Assembly (NCBI RefSeq): GCF_006716465.1
Contig: NZ_VFPB01000001.1
Location: 964,983 to 1,028,982 of the forward strand
Length of the DNA: 64,000 nt
Direction of reading: 5' to 3'
DNA from: Pseudoxanthomonas sp. 3HH-4
Lineage (GTDB): Bacteria; Pseudomonadota; Gammaproteobacteria; Xanthomonadales; Xanthomonadaceae
The notes beneath the pieces are model-generated. The model did not search any database and was not told where the DNA came from. It saw nothing but the letters and a program-made list of their open reading frames with translations. A program made the translations under genes and the position numbers. Below, piece by piece: positions 28,910 to 39,222 of the stretch; position 1 is the stretch's first letter, and the number at the start of each line of letters is the position of its first letter.

Positions 28910-31216
28910 ATGCTGTACGCCATGATGCGCCCCACGCTGCTCACCGCGGCCGTGTGGCTGGCCTTTGCCGGGCCCGCCTACGCCGCACCCGACGCCACCG
29001 CGGCCTCGCCCGCTTCCGCCGATGCCGGCACGCATGAACTGGAGCGCATCCAGGTCACCGCCACGCGCAGCGAACGCGCGGTCGCCGATGTGCCGAATGC
29101 CGTCAGCGTCATCGATCGCGAGGAACTGGATGATCACCTCGTCCGCGACATCAAGGATCTGGTGCGCTACGAACCCGGCGTGACCGTCACGTCGAGCTTC
29201 GGCCGTTTCGGCTTGGGGGGCTTCCGCATCCGCGGACTGGAAGGCAATCGCGTGCGTATCCAGACCGACGGCATCGCCGTGTCCGATGCGTTCTCCATCG
29301 GCAGCTTCTCGAATGCCAACCGCGATTTCGTGGATCTCGATATGCTGAAGCAGGTCGAGATCGTGCGCGGCCCGTCCAGTTCGCTGTACGGTTCGGATGC
29401 GCTCGGCGGCGTGGTGTCCTTCATCACCAAGGATCCGTCCGACTACCTGGATGAAGGCAAGGACGCCTACTTCGGTTTCCGCCTCGGTCATGACAGCAGT
29501 TGGAATGGCCTGTTCGGCAATGCCACCGCCGCGTTCGGCGGCGAACGCTGGAGCGGACTGGTCAACGTCAGTCATCGCCAGGGCCAGGAGACCGAGAACC
29601 AGGCCGATGCCGGTGGCACGGGGGCGGCGCGCACGTTGCCGAACCCGCAGGAGCGTGACGGCCGCAGCCTGCTGGCCAAACTGGTGTTCGCGCCTGGTGA
29701 AGGTCAGCGTTTCAAGCTGACGGTGGAAGGCAACGAAGACAGCGCCGACACCGACCTGCTGAACCAGCAGGGGTACCAGTCGCTGACGCGCGCCATCAAC
29801 GATCGCGTCATCGCGCGCGATCACCAGACCCGCGCGCGGGTGGCATTTGCGCATGAATGGGACGACCTGTCGGCGGGCTTCGCCGACAGCCTGGATTGGC
29901 AGGTGTATCGCCAGGACAGTGAGACCACCCAGTACACGCGAGAGGAGCGCACATTGGCGGCGCCGGCGCTGCGCGACATCCGTGAGCGCGAGTTCAATTT
30001 CGACCAGCGGACGTATGGCCTGCAGGCGAACTTCCGCAAGGCGTTCGGTGATGCCGTGCGGCATGACCTCGTCTACGGCGTGGACGTGGCCCGCGGCGAG
30101 ACACGGCAGAAGCGCGACGGTCTGAGGACCTTTCCGCTGACAGGCGCCAGCACGCCGGTGATGTCGCCGGACGTGTTTCCCGTGCGCGATTTCCCGGTCA
30201 GCAGGACCACGACGGCGGCGCTGTACGTGCAGGACGAAATCGGCTTCGCCGAGGGCGCTCTCCGCCTGGTGCCGGGCCTGCGCGTGGACCACTACCGCCT
30301 GGATCCACGGCATGACGCGATCTTCGATGCCGACAACCCCGACGTGGCGCTGGCCGACATCCGCGAGACCAGCGTGTCGCCCAAGCTGGGCATGGTGTGG
30401 AAATTCGCGCCGGGCTGGTCGCTGTTCGGCGGCTATGCGCATGGCTTCCGTTCGCCGCCCTACAACGACGTCAACATCGGCTTCACCAACGTGCAGTTCG
30501 GCTATACGGCCATCGCCAACCCGGATCTGAAGCCGGAAACCAGCGATGGGCTCGAGCTTGGCGTGCGTTACTCGGGTGACGCGATGTATGCCGAACTGAG
30601 CGGGTACTACAACGAGTACGAAGATTTCATCGCCTCCATGCGCAATATCGGGTTCGACCCGACATTGGGGCCGGCGGGATTGTCCGTGTACCAGTCGCAG
30701 AACATCGCCGAGGCGCGCATCCATGGCGTCGAGATGAAGGCGGGCGTGGATTTCGGCGCCCTGTCCGAGCGCTGGCAGGGATGGTCGCTGCGTGGCGCGG
30801 TGGCATGGTCGCGGGGCAAGGGCAGGGGGCCGGAGTCTGTGGATCTCGGCAACGGCAACACCGTCGAACAGGTCGTCACCCGTGACCTGGACAGCGTGGA
30901 TCCGCTCACGGCGACGCTCGGGCTGGCTTACGACGCCGATGCCTGGGGCCTGGAGCTGGCGGGCCGGTTCGTCGAACGCAAGCAGCGCGTGTCCGATGCC
31001 CGCTACTACCGACAGCCGGGCTATGGCGTGCTGGACCTGTACGCGCACTGGGACTTCGCGCCCGGGGCCAAGTTCAATGTCGGTGTTTTCAATCTTGCTG
31101 ATCGCACCTACATCGAGGCGGGCGACATCGCGCTGGTCGCAGCCGACAGCACCACGCTGGACCGCTACACCGCGTCCGGGCGCTCGCTGTCGGCCAGCGT
31201 GGCGGTGAGTTGGTAG
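28910..31216 (+). CDS. TonB-dependent heme/hemoglobin receptor
   Basis: Outer-membrane receptor of about 768 residues. It has a signal peptide ending PAYAA, a TonB-box region near LERIQVTATRSE, and a plug with GLEGNRVRIQTDGIAVSD and VEIVRGPSSSLYGSDALGG. The barrel carries the heme-receptor landmarks FRSPPYND (FRAP-box equivalent) and NPDLKPETSDG (NPDL box). It ends with an aromatic-type terminal strand (SVAVSW). It follows hemP and its Fur box. The ATG at 28910 is close to its AGGA; in-frame ATGs at 28922 and 28925 give a more usual signal peptide. Confidence 0.9.
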   Translation: MLYAMMRPTLLTAAVWLAFAGPAYAAPDATAASPASADAGTHELERIQVTATRSERAVADVPNAVSVIDREELDDHLVRDIKDLVRYEPGVTVTSSFGRFGLGGFRIRGLEGNRVRIQTDGIAVSDAFSIGSFSNANRDFVDLDMLKQVEIVRGPSSSLYGSDALGGVVSFITKDPSDYLDEGKDAYFGFRLGHDSSWNGLFGNATAAFGGERWSGLVNVSHRQGQETENQADAGGTGAARTLPNPQERDGRSLLAKLVFAPGEGQRFKLTVEGNEDSADTDLLNQQGYQSLTRAINDRVIARDHQTRARVAFAHEWDDLSAGFADSLDWQVYRQDSETTQYTREERTLAAPALRDIREREFNFDQRTYGLQANFRKAFGDAVRHDLVYGVDVARGETRQKRDGLRTFPLTGASTPVMSPDVFPVRDFPVSRTTTAALYVQDEIGFAEGALRLVPGLRVDHYRLDPRHDAIFDADNPDVALADIRETSVSPKLGMVWKFAPGWSLFGGYAHGFRSPPYNDVNIGFTNVQFGYTAIANPDLKPETSDGLELGVRYSGDAMYAELSGYYNEYEDFIASMRNIGFDPTLGPAGLSVYQSQNIAEARIHGVEMKAGVDFGALSERWQGWSLRGAVAWSRGKGRGPESVDLGNGNTVEQVVTRDLDSVDPLTATLGLAYDADAWGLELAGRFVERKQRVSDARYYRQPGYGVLDLYAHWDFAPGAKFNVGVFNLADRTYIEAGDIALVAADSTTLDRYTASGRSLSASVAVSW

Positions 31217-31221
31217 CCGCC

Positions 31222-31848
31222 ATGGCGACACTGCGCGCGCTACAGGGCTCCATCACCGGAGCGTCACGGGATACGTTCCCTACCGTCGTCCAGGTGGCGG
31301 CGCTGGGTCCGGTGCTGTGCCTGTACCCAACGCAGCAGGGCAGCGAACTCGCGGGCTGGCAGCAGGCGGTGCGCGTTCAGGCGCATGCCGGACTCGACAG
31401 CGATGGCCTGGATGAGCGGCTGCTGTTCTTCGATGCACAGGGACGTTGCTGCTGGCGTCTTTGCCTCCTGCCGGACAGCGACTTCGTTGCCTGGGACCGT
31501 CTGGTGGCCTCGTTGCCGAAAGGGCGCGACGAGCACACGGCCGGACTGGCCGATCGCCTGTGGCAGCGCCTGGCCGGCCGCCTTCTGGGCGGCCAGTGGC
31601 GCGCCTGCGCCCTGCAACTGCACGCGGTGCCGCAGCCTGCCTCGCTGCCGGTGCTGGCGGCGAGCCTGTCGTTGATGTCCGCCCTCGGCGTGACCACCGC
31701 ACGCCGCATCGCGCATGCCGAAGGCGCCGAGCTTGAAAGCGGACTGCACGATGGCTGTTGCGCGCCAGCCGTGCGCGCTGTGGGCGCATATCCACGGAAT
31801 GAAAAGGAGGCGGACGACAACGTCGTTCCGCTGGTCAGATTGAAATGA
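31222..31848 (+). CDS. Divergent single-domain HemS/ChuX-like heme-utilisation protein
   Basis: A 208-residue cytoplasmic protein lying 5 nt after the heme receptor gene. The segments ALGPVLCLYP and ERLLFFDAQGRCCWRLCLLP resemble one repeat of the HemS/HmuS/ChuX fold, where LQFFDA..G..VHK..L is typical. It has one such domain, not two. The C-terminal 50 residues contain a Cys-Cys pair and low-complexity sequence. Heme trafficking or breakdown is likely from context, but the similarity is weak by eye. Confidence 0.55.
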   Translation: MATLRALQGSITGASRDTFPTVVQVAALGPVLCLYPTQQGSELAGWQQAVRVQAHAGLDSDGLDERLLFFDAQGRCCWRLCLLPDSDFVAWDRLVASLPKGRDEHTAGLADRLWQRLAGRLLGGQWRACALQLHAVPQPASLPVLAASLSLMSALGVTTARRIAHAEGAELESGLHDGCCAPAVRAVGAYPRNEKEADDNVVPLVRLK

Positions 31849-31859
31849 GAGAAGCCACC

Positions 31860-32816
31860 ATGAAGAAGCCGGTCGCCGTCATCCTGTCGATTGCTGCCCT
31901 GTGCCACGCCGCCTCTGCCGCGGCCGATCCCGCCCGTGACCGCCAGTCCATCCTGGCGATGCAGGGTGACTACATCGTTGATTTCGCTTTCGACGAAACC
32001 GTGCTGCTGCAACCCGGCTACGAACGCCAGGCGGCCATGCGCAGTGGTGGCGACGAGACGGTGATCGTCGTCGAGGACACGCCGACCAAGATCGTCCTGC
32101 AGCACATCCTGGTCGACGCCAAGAGCGGCCATGTCACCAAGCACTGGCGCCAGGACTGGGTCTACCAGGCGCCGACGCGCTTCGAGTTCAGTGCCGACCA
32201 GACCTGGAGCGTGCGTCCGGTCCCGGTCGAGGCGACCCACGGTGCCTGGACCCAGTGCGTCTACGAAGTCAGCGATGCGCCGCGGTACTGCGGCACCGGC
32301 CGCTGGGACTACGCCCACGGCGTGGCCACCTGGACGAGCGATATCAGCTGGCGACCGCTGCCGCGACGCGAGTACACCAAGCGCAGCGATTACAACGCGC
32401 TTTCGGTCGTCAACCGCCACACGTTGACACCGAATGGCTGGACGCACGAACAGTTCAACACCAAGGTGCTGCGCACGCCGGATGGTACACAGGTGGAGTT
32501 GGCACGCGAGTTCGGTTTCAACGACTACGTGAAGACCACCGAGGTCGACTTCAAACCGGCGCGCGACTACTGGCAGGCCACGGCCGGGTATTGGGCCAAG
32601 GTGCGGGCGCACTGGAACGGTTTCCTGTCCAAGGCGCCGGGCCTGCGCCTGAAAACCAAGGTCGATGGCATGGCCATGATCATCCCGCTGTTCACCCAGG
32701 CCGGCGATGTGCAAGCCGGCAAGCCGGTGCCGGACGCGGACATCGCCAAGGTGTTCACCGACTGGGTGGAGTCCGCGCCGTCCGAACACGCCGGCACCGC
32801 GGACACGGTCCGCTGA
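31860..32816 (+). CDS. DUF6607 family exported protein
   Basis: A 318-residue protein with a signal peptide (MKKPVAVILSIAALCHAASA), probably periplasmic or outer-membrane associated. The mature part is rich in Trp and aromatic residues (DWVYQAP, WDYAHGVATWTSDISW) and looks all-beta. It resembles DUF6607, found beside heme receptor genes in several proteobacteria. It is the last gene of the hemP operon, so a role in heme acquisition is likely but unproven. GAGAGAAG precedes the ATG at 31860. Confidence 0.75.
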   Translation: MKKPVAVILSIAALCHAASAAADPARDRQSILAMQGDYIVDFAFDETVLLQPGYERQAAMRSGGDETVIVVEDTPTKIVLQHILVDAKSGHVTKHWRQDWVYQAPTRFEFSADQTWSVRPVPVEATHGAWTQCVYEVSDAPRYCGTGRWDYAHGVATWTSDISWRPLPRREYTKRSDYNALSVVNRHTLTPNGWTHEQFNTKVLRTPDGTQVELAREFGFNDYVKTTEVDFKPARDYWQATAGYWAKVRAHWNGFLSKAPGLRLKTKVDGMAMIIPLFTQAGDVQAGKPVPDADIAKVFTDWVESAPSEHAGTADTVR

Positions 32817-32852
32817 CGTTCTCTCCGGCACAGGGACGTGCCTTTCTTCCTG

Positions 32853-32879
32853 GAAAAAAGACCCCCGCAGATGCGAGGG
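32853..32879 (-). terminator. Rho-independent terminator of the PDZ/anti-sigma operon
   Basis: Minus strand: CCCTCGC, loop ATCT, GCGGGGG, then TCTTTTTT. It has a 7-bp stem with one G-U pair and a U-rich tail, 35 nt after the PDZ gene stop, between convergent operons. Confidence 0.75.
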
Positions 32880-32914
32880 CAGGGGATTCAACGAGTCTCT
32901 TGTTGTAGTGCAGG

Positions 32915-34078
32915 TCAGAGCAGAGTGCCGGTTTTTCCGGCGGGTGGAACAGGGGGTGCGGGCGGCGGCAACGGGGCGGCTTTCCCGTCCTCGAACGGGC
33001 GCACGTTGCCGTCCTGGTCGATGATCATCACGCGCCGGCTTTCGAGGACCTTCGGCGCCGTGCCAGGTGTCGCGCCAACGCGCGGCCTTGCTTCCATCCG
33101 CGACATGGCGGGGAAACGGAACGACCTGGCTTCGGGGACCGTCAGCGTCGTGGTCTGCGTCCGGCGGTCGCGCAGGTATTCGATCGACACCTTGGCTTGT
33201 TCGGGCCTGCCACGCAGTGCCTGCATGACGTCGCGCGGCGTGGTCACCGGCTTGCCTTCGATCCTGCGAATGACGTCGCCTGCCTGCAGTCCCTTCAGCT
33301 CTTCCCCCACCGAGAGCACCAACACGCCGGTATCGGTTCCGAAGTAGCGCCCCAGCGATGGGTCGACGCGGGCGAGATTCAGGTCGCTCCAGCGGAAAGC
33401 TTCGGCCAGGACCGGCAGCCTGCATTCCTGCTCCTTGCAATCCCCGAGTCTGCCGAGTTGCCGGAGCTCGCGCTGCACTTCCGGTGCGATGCCCACCGGC
33501 AGATCATCGAGCGTGATGGTGATGTCTTCATCCAGACCACTGAGCGCGTCCGACCCGGCCATCCGGTAGGTGGAGAAGGCGAACTGGGGACGGAGGGGTA
33601 TGGGAATGGCTTTGGCCTCGTGGTCCCGACCGTCACGCTGGTAGGAAATCGAAACGGGCACGTCGATCTTCAAGTCCGCAAGGGCCGCGCGTGCGTTGGC
33701 CAGGCGCTCGTCAGGATTGGCGCCGGCAATCGGCTTGCCGCCGATGCCGACCAGCCGATCGCCGGCCTGCAGGCCAGCCTTCGCCGCGCCGCTGTCGGGC
33801 GTGATGCCGGTGATACGCACGCCGGTGTCGTCATCGCCGGTCAGCAGGACGCCCAGGCGTGGCTTGCGCTGCAGCGGACTGTCCCTGGGAATGGCGTGTG
33901 GATGTGCCGCGGTGCCCCGCGATAGTTCGGCCACGCGCCTGGCCGCCCGTTGCAAGTCGGCACGCGCCGCTTCCAGTTCCTTCTGTTGCATGGAGCCCGC
34001 GTCCTGGCGGGCGAGGCTGTCGAGGGGTGATGCCGTTGCGATGATCAGCAACGAAGCGGTGAGCAGGGCGGGTTTCAT
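32915..34078 (-). CDS. Exported two-PDZ-domain protein
   Basis: A 387-residue periplasmic protein. A signal peptide (MKPALLTASLLIIATASPLDS) is followed by a helical segment, then PDZ 1 (about 75-170; GVRITGITPDSGAAKAGLQAGDRL) and PDZ 2 (about 255-335; GVLVLSVGEELKGLQAGDVI). The tail is Pro-rich (PLPPPAPPVPP). There is no protease domain. It is third in a transcript with an ECF sigma factor and its probable anti-sigma, so it may be a regulator or target of that envelope-stress system. The start at 34078 is chosen for the signal peptide. Confidence 0.75.
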   Translation of the reverse strand: MKPALLTASLLIIATASPLDSLARQDAGSMQQKELEAARADLQRAARRVAELSRGTAAHPHAIPRDSPLQRKPRLGVLLTGDDDTGVRITGITPDSGAAKAGLQAGDRLVGIGGKPIAGANPDERLANARAALADLKIDVPVSISYQRDGRDHEAKAIPIPLRPQFAFSTYRMAGSDALSGLDEDITITLDDLPVGIAPEVQRELRQLGRLGDCKEQECRLPVLAEAFRWSDLNLARVDPSLGRYFGTDTGVLVLSVGEELKGLQAGDVIRRIEGKPVTTPRDVMQALRGRPEQAKVSIEYLRDRRTQTTTLTVPEARSFRFPAMSRMEARPRVGATPGTAPKVLESRRVMIIDQDGNVRPFEDGKAAPLPPPAPPVPPAGKTGTLL

Positions 34079-34107
34079 GCGTGCCTCCGGCATGGGTCGG
34101 TGTCGGG

Positions 34108-34863
34108 TCAGTAAATTGCGGTGTCGGGGTGCGGATAGGGTTCGCCGCGTGCCACCTGCCAGCGCTGGGTGGTTTCCACGCCGGTCAACTGCCGGAGCGT
34201 GTCCACGCGCGCCTGCCACAGTTGCGCCTGCGCGTCGTTGGGCAAGGCGGCCTGCGACAGCGCCATGTCGATGCTGGCCACCCGCTCCTGCAGTCCGGCG
34301 GACAGCGCTTCCGTGGCGGCGTTGGCCATGCGCGATTCGGGCAGCCGTGCCAGCACGGCTTCCAGTTGTGCCGATTCGGCATACAGCGCATCCAGCGGAT
34401 CAGTGGCGGGGGGCGCGGCGGCCTTCGCAGGGTCGACGTCACCGGTGGGACGTGCCGCGCGTTGCCGGGCGACCGGAAGGGTGCCGCGCTGGAGCTTGGA
34501 CGACGTGGTTGCGGCGTCCGTGGCGCGCGTGCCGATAGGGATGGGCAGGCCTTTCGCGGCCTCCGCATATAAAGGTGGCGAATCCTTGTCCGCCGGCGGG
34601 GCGGGTTGATGTGTCGAAGTGGTTGGGCGCGCGGGTGAAGGCGTGGTTGGGTTCGTCCATCGCAGGGGCAGCACCACGGCGAGCGCAAGCGCGGCGGCCA
34701 TGGCCGCGCGCCGCGGCCAGCGATGGGGCTGTACCACCACCGGCCGAGGCAGGCGGGCAGCCAGCATCGCCCAGCTGTCAGCGGGTGCTGCTTCCAGCGG
34801 CAGGCCTGCAAAGGCGTCTCCCCAGTCACGCGGCACGGCATCGCGGGTGCGGACATCAGGCAT
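34108..34863 (-). CDS. Probable anti-sigma factor, single-pass membrane protein
   Basis: A 251-residue protein with a cytoplasmic N terminus (about 1-50), one transmembrane helix (AAMAAALALAVVLPL, about 53-67), a Pro/Thr-rich periplasmic linker and a helical C-terminal domain. The gene overlaps the end of the ECF sigma gene by 8 nt, the classic position of an anti-sigma factor. No zinc-binding anti-sigma motif is visible, so the assignment rests on topology and context. The second cassette at 57.7 kb has a similar but shorter protein. Confidence 0.65.
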   Translation of the reverse strand: MPDVRTRDAVPRDWGDAFAGLPLEAAPADSWAMLAARLPRPVVVQPHRWPRRAAMAAALALAVVLPLRWTNPTTPSPARPTTSTHQPAPPADKDSPPLYAEAAKGLPIPIGTRATDAATTSSKLQRGTLPVARQRAARPTGDVDPAKAAAPPATDPLDALYAESAQLEAVLARLPESRMANAATEALSAGLQERVASIDMALSQAALPNDAQAQLWQARVDTLRQLTGVETTQRWQVARGEPYPHPDTAIY

Positions 34864-35446
34864 GGACGGGTTCCTCGATCTGCAGCAATGCGCGCAGGCG
34901 ACGAGTGCCGCGCGAAAGTTGCGATTTGGAGAAGCTGGGCGTGCGCTGCATCAGTACAGCGATCTCGTCGTGGGTGTAGCCCTCCGCGTGGTACAGCCAC
35001 AGCACGCTGCGGGTGGCGGCCGGCAAGGCATCGAGCGCGCGCTGCAACAGGAAGGCGTCGGCTGCCGCAGTGGGTGGCAGGCCCTGGTCTTCGGGCAGGT
35101 CGTCTTCGTCGACCGCGATCTCGGCCACCAGCCGCTTCTGCCGGCGCAGTCGGAGCAGCGCTTCATTCACCGCGATCTGGCGCAGCCAACCCCAGAACGG
35201 GCAATCGGCGCGATAGTCGGGCAGGTGGTGGAACAGTTTCAGCATGGTGTCCTGCAGCACATCGCCCGCCTGCTCCCGGTCGCCGCAGATGCGCAGCGCC
35301 AGCGTGAACACCGGGCGCTCGAACCGTCGATAGATCTGTTCGAACGCCTCCCTGCATCCTGTGCGCGCACGGGCGACCAGGCTGTCGGGGACGTCGATGG
35401 CGAACTGCGATCGGCTCAAGCGGGGGGATTCGTCGGGTCGTCCCAT
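34856..35446 (-). CDS. ECF RNA polymerase sigma factor
   Basis: A 196-residue group IV sigma factor. Region 2 is near residues 30-100 (FEQIYRRFERPVFTLALRICGDREQAGDVLQDTMLKL, with WGWLRQIAVNEAL), and region 4 near 135-185 (ALPAATRSVLWLYHAEGYTHDEIA). It is followed by a membrane anti-sigma candidate and a PDZ protein. A long acidic linker (VDEDDLPEDQG) separates the two regions. The signal and target genes are unknown. Confidence 0.88.
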   Translation of the reverse strand: MGRPDESPRLSRSQFAIDVPDSLVARARTGCREAFEQIYRRFERPVFTLALRICGDREQAGDVLQDTMLKLFHHLPDYRADCPFWGWLRQIAVNEALLRLRRQKRLVAEIAVDEDDLPEDQGLPPTAAADAFLLQRALDALPAATRSVLWLYHAEGYTHDEIAVLMQRTPSFSKSQLSRGTRRLRALLQIEEPVHA

Positions 35447-35578
35447 ACAGGGATGCGGCAGAGGGCAATACCGTCGCAGCGTGCGGAAAGTTCATCGATC
35501 ACCGGCATGCCGCTGCCCCGGACGGCCGTGCGCACGGGTCTATACTGGGTCGCATCAGGGACCAAGAGGGGAACATCG

Positions 35579-36523
35579 ATGTTCGAGACCAGTTTCGTGG
35601 CCATCATCCTGCTGGTGGCCGGCGTCATCATCCTGTTCAAGACCGTGCGGATGGTGCCGCAGGGTTACGAGTGGACGGTGGAGCGCTTCGGCAAGTACAC
35701 CCACACGCTGGATCCGGGCCTGCACTTCCTGGTGCCCATCATCTATGGCGTGGGCCGCAAGGTGAACGTCATGGAACAGGTGCTCGATGTGCCCAGCCAG
35801 GACGTGATCACCAAGGACAACGCCGTGGTGAAGGTCGACGGGGTGGTGTTCTTCCAGGTGCTGGACGCGGCCAAGGCGGCATACGAGGTGTCCAACCTCG
35901 AGGTCGCAACCATCGCCCTGGTGCAGACCAACATCCGCACGGTGATCGGCTCGATGGACCTGGATGAATCGCTGAGCCAGCGCGAAACCATCAACGCGCA
36001 GTTGCTCAGCGTGGTCGACCAGGCCACCAATCCGTGGGGCATCAAGGTCAACCGCATCGAGATCCGCGACATCCAGCCGCCGCGCGACCTCATCGACTCG
36101 ATGGCGCGGCAGATGAAGGCCGAACGTGAGAAGCGTGCCCAGATCCTCGAAGCGGAGGGCTCGCGCCAGTCCGAGATCCTGCGTGCCGAGGGCGAGAAGC
36201 AGGCCGCCGTGCTGGAGGCCGAGGGCCGCAAGGAAGCCGCGTTCCGCGACGCCGAGGCACGCGAGCGCCTGGCCGAAGCGGAAGCCAAGGCCACCCAGAT
36301 GGTCAGCGACGCCATCGCGAAGGGTGACGTGCAGGCGATCAACTACTTCATCGCGCAGAAGTACGTGGAAGCCTTCAAGGAGCTGGCCACGGCGCCCAAC
36401 CAGAAGTTCGTGCTGATGCCGATGGAGAGCAGCGGCATCATCGGCTCCATCGCCGGCATTGCCGAGCTGGCCAAGGAGGCCCTGGGCAAGCAGCAGGCTG
36501 CGCCGCCGCGGGTGGGGGGCTGA
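35579..36523 (+). CDS. qmcA: SPFH/Band-7 membrane protein (QmcA/stomatin-like)
   Basis: A 314-residue protein anchored by one N-terminal helix (FVAIILLVAGVIILF). An SPFH domain follows (RMVPQGYEWTVERFGKYTHT through INRIEIRDIQPP), then a long Ala/Glu coiled coil (about 180-250) and a conserved C-terminal ETS-like tail. Such proteins form large membrane rings organising microdomains. The next gene, nfeD, starts 3 nt after its stop, the standard SPFH-NfeD pairing. Confidence 0.92.
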   Translation: MFETSFVAIILLVAGVIILFKTVRMVPQGYEWTVERFGKYTHTLDPGLHFLVPIIYGVGRKVNVMEQVLDVPSQDVITKDNAVVKVDGVVFFQVLDAAKAAYEVSNLEVATIALVQTNIRTVIGSMDLDESLSQRETINAQLLSVVDQATNPWGIKVNRIEIRDIQPPRDLIDSMARQMKAEREKRAQILEAEGSRQSEILRAEGEKQAAVLEAEGRKEAAFRDAEARERLAEAEAKATQMVSDAIAKGDVQAINYFIAQKYVEAFKELATAPNQKFVLMPMESSGIIGSIAGIAELAKEALGKQQAAPPRVGG

Positions 36524-36526
36524 GCC

Positions 36527-36958
36527 ATGCGCTGGGACGTTGCGGGTTGGGCGGCGGTGGCACTGTTGCTGTTCGCCGCTGAGACCATGGCACCAGGCGC
36601 CTTCATGCTGTGGATGGGCTTTGCCGCCGTGGTGGTGTTCATCGGCGTACTGGTGGTGCCGGACATCCCGCTGCTGGCCCAGGTGGCGGCCTTCGTCGTG
36701 CTGAGTTTCGTATCCATCCAGATCTACCGCACGTGGTTCCGTGGCAAGGGTCGCCAGAGCGACAAGCCACTGCTCAACCGCCGCGCGGAGCAGCTGGTCG
36801 GCACGGTGACCGTGCTGGACCAGGCCATCGTGGGAGAACGCGGCCGGGTCAGGATCGACGACGCGTTCTGGGCAGTGGAAGGCCCCGATCTGCCGGTCGG
36901 CACGCGCGTGAGGGTGATCGCGGTGAATGGCATGACGCTTAAGGTGCAGGAGGCCTAG
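36527..36958 (+). CDS. NfeD family protein
   Basis: A 143-residue membrane protein with three hydrophobic helices in the first 75 residues and a C-terminal OB-fold (about 85-143; RRAEQLVGTVTVLDQAIVGERGRVRI). It is the short NfeD form without protease domain and partners the SPFH protein encoded immediately upstream. Confidence 0.88.
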   Translation: MRWDVAGWAAVALLLFAAETMAPGAFMLWMGFAAVVVFIGVLVVPDIPLLAQVAAFVVLSFVSIQIYRTWFRGKGRQSDKPLLNRRAEQLVGTVTVLDQAIVGERGRVRIDDAFWAVEGPDLPVGTRVRVIAVNGMTLKVQEA

Positions 36959-37474
36959 ATGGGTGCGACGGGGCTGGCGCGATCGATATCCGTGCTGGCG
37001 ACGCTGTCCGTCACGGCGGCGGACCTCGTCGGCCGGGTGATGCCGCCGTATCCCGACGGGCTCGACGAACTGGGCGGGAGTTGCGTTTCCCTGTCCCGGG
37101 ATCCTGACCGTGTGTGCGAGTACTCGGTCGGCGTGCTGGCCTCGCCCGCCGCCGACGAGAGTGATGAGCCGGTGCCGCGCTTCGTGGTGGCCGGCCGGTT
37201 GGCGGGACGCGACGGGCCTCGCGCGCAATGGCGCATCACTGATGCCGTGCCCTACGCGGGTGGGCGGCCGGGCTATTACCTACAGTTCGGTACCTGTCGC
37301 GTGAAGGGGCAGGACGATGCCCGCGTCGCGGCCATCGTGCGCCAGCACGACACGGCGACGGAATGGTTGAAGGATGTCGCCTGGGCGGGTCGCCTGCGCC
37401 TGCCCGATGCCCGTTTCGAGGTGCTGGATGCGCGCACCGTCGATTGCATCAACGAGGCGTACTACGGGCTGTAG
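36959..37474 (+). CDS. Hypothetical protein behind nfeD
   Basis: A 171-residue protein whose ATG directly abuts the nfeD stop codon, so it is probably in the same operon. The first 25 residues are moderately hydrophobic and could be a weak export signal or anchor. Three later Cys (CVSLSRDPDRVC and GTCRVKG) and one near the end (DCINEAYYGL) may form disulfides. No family recognised. Confidence 0.55.
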   Translation: MGATGLARSISVLATLSVTAADLVGRVMPPYPDGLDELGGSCVSLSRDPDRVCEYSVGVLASPAADESDEPVPRFVVAGRLAGRDGPRAQWRITDAVPYAGGRPGYYLQFGTCRVKGQDDARVAAIVRQHDTATEWLKDVAWAGRLRLPDARFEVLDARTVDCINEAYYGL

Positions 37475-37537
37475 CGACGGCGCACCCTGCTGGTGCGTTC
37501 TGGGATAATGCGCTTCTTTGCCCGCCCGGACGCCGCC

Positions 37538-38659
<1,122 letters not shown>

Positions 38660-38743
38660 TCGCACCCCGGCATTCTTCACCCGCGCATTCCTCCGCTAAA
38701 CTATCTTTCCCTACCCGACCCCAGCAGCAATCCGGAGCCCCCA

Positions 38744-39139
38744 ATGAGTGAAATTCCTGGCGATCTGAAATTCCTCAAGTCCCATGAATGGGCCCGCCTC
38801 GAAGGTGACGGTCGCATCACCGTCGGCATCTCCGACCACGCGCAAGGCCTGCTCGGCGACCTGGTCTACGTCGAGCTGCCCAACGTCGGCGACCGCATCG
38901 AAGCGGGCAACGCCAGCGCGGTGGTCGAATCGGTGAAGGCGGCGTCCGATGTCTACAGCCCGGTCACCGGCAAGATCGTGGAGGTCAATGCCGCGCTGGC
39001 CGACAAGCCGGAGACCATCAACGAGGACGCCTACGGCGACGGCTGGATCTTCGTGATCGAGGCCGAGGAGCCGGACCAGCTCAATGACCTGCTGTCGCCC
39101 GACGACTATGCCGAACTGATCGAAGACGACGACAACTGA
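38744..39139 (+). CDS. gcvH: Glycine cleavage system H protein
   Basis: A 131-residue lipoyl carrier that shuttles the aminomethyl group between P, T and L proteins. The lipoylation Lys is K65 in [35 protein letters not shown] is the N-terminal signature. It ends in an acidic tail (AELIEDDDN). Co-transcribed with gcvT. Confidence 0.97.
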   Translation: MSEIPGDLKFLKSHEWARLEGDGRITVGISDHAQGLLGDLVYVELPNVGDRIEAGNASAVVESVKAASDVYSPVTGKIVEVNAALADKPETINEDAYGDGWIFVIEAEEPDQLNDLLSPDDYAELIEDDDN

Positions 39140-39163
39140 GGCATCCGTACAGGCTGTCCCCCG

Positions 39164-39222
39164 ACGGGGAACCGGGAACGATGGGACCTTTCGTTCCCCG
39201 TTGCCGGTTCCCCGTTTCGTTT
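39164..39222 (+). terminator. Long hairpin downstream of gcvH
   Basis: ACGGGGAACCGG (39164-39175) pairs with CCGGTTCCCCGT (39204-39215), with an inner GAACG/CGTTC stem. TTCGTTTCCCG follows. It begins 25 nt after the gcvH stop. Confidence 0.6.
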
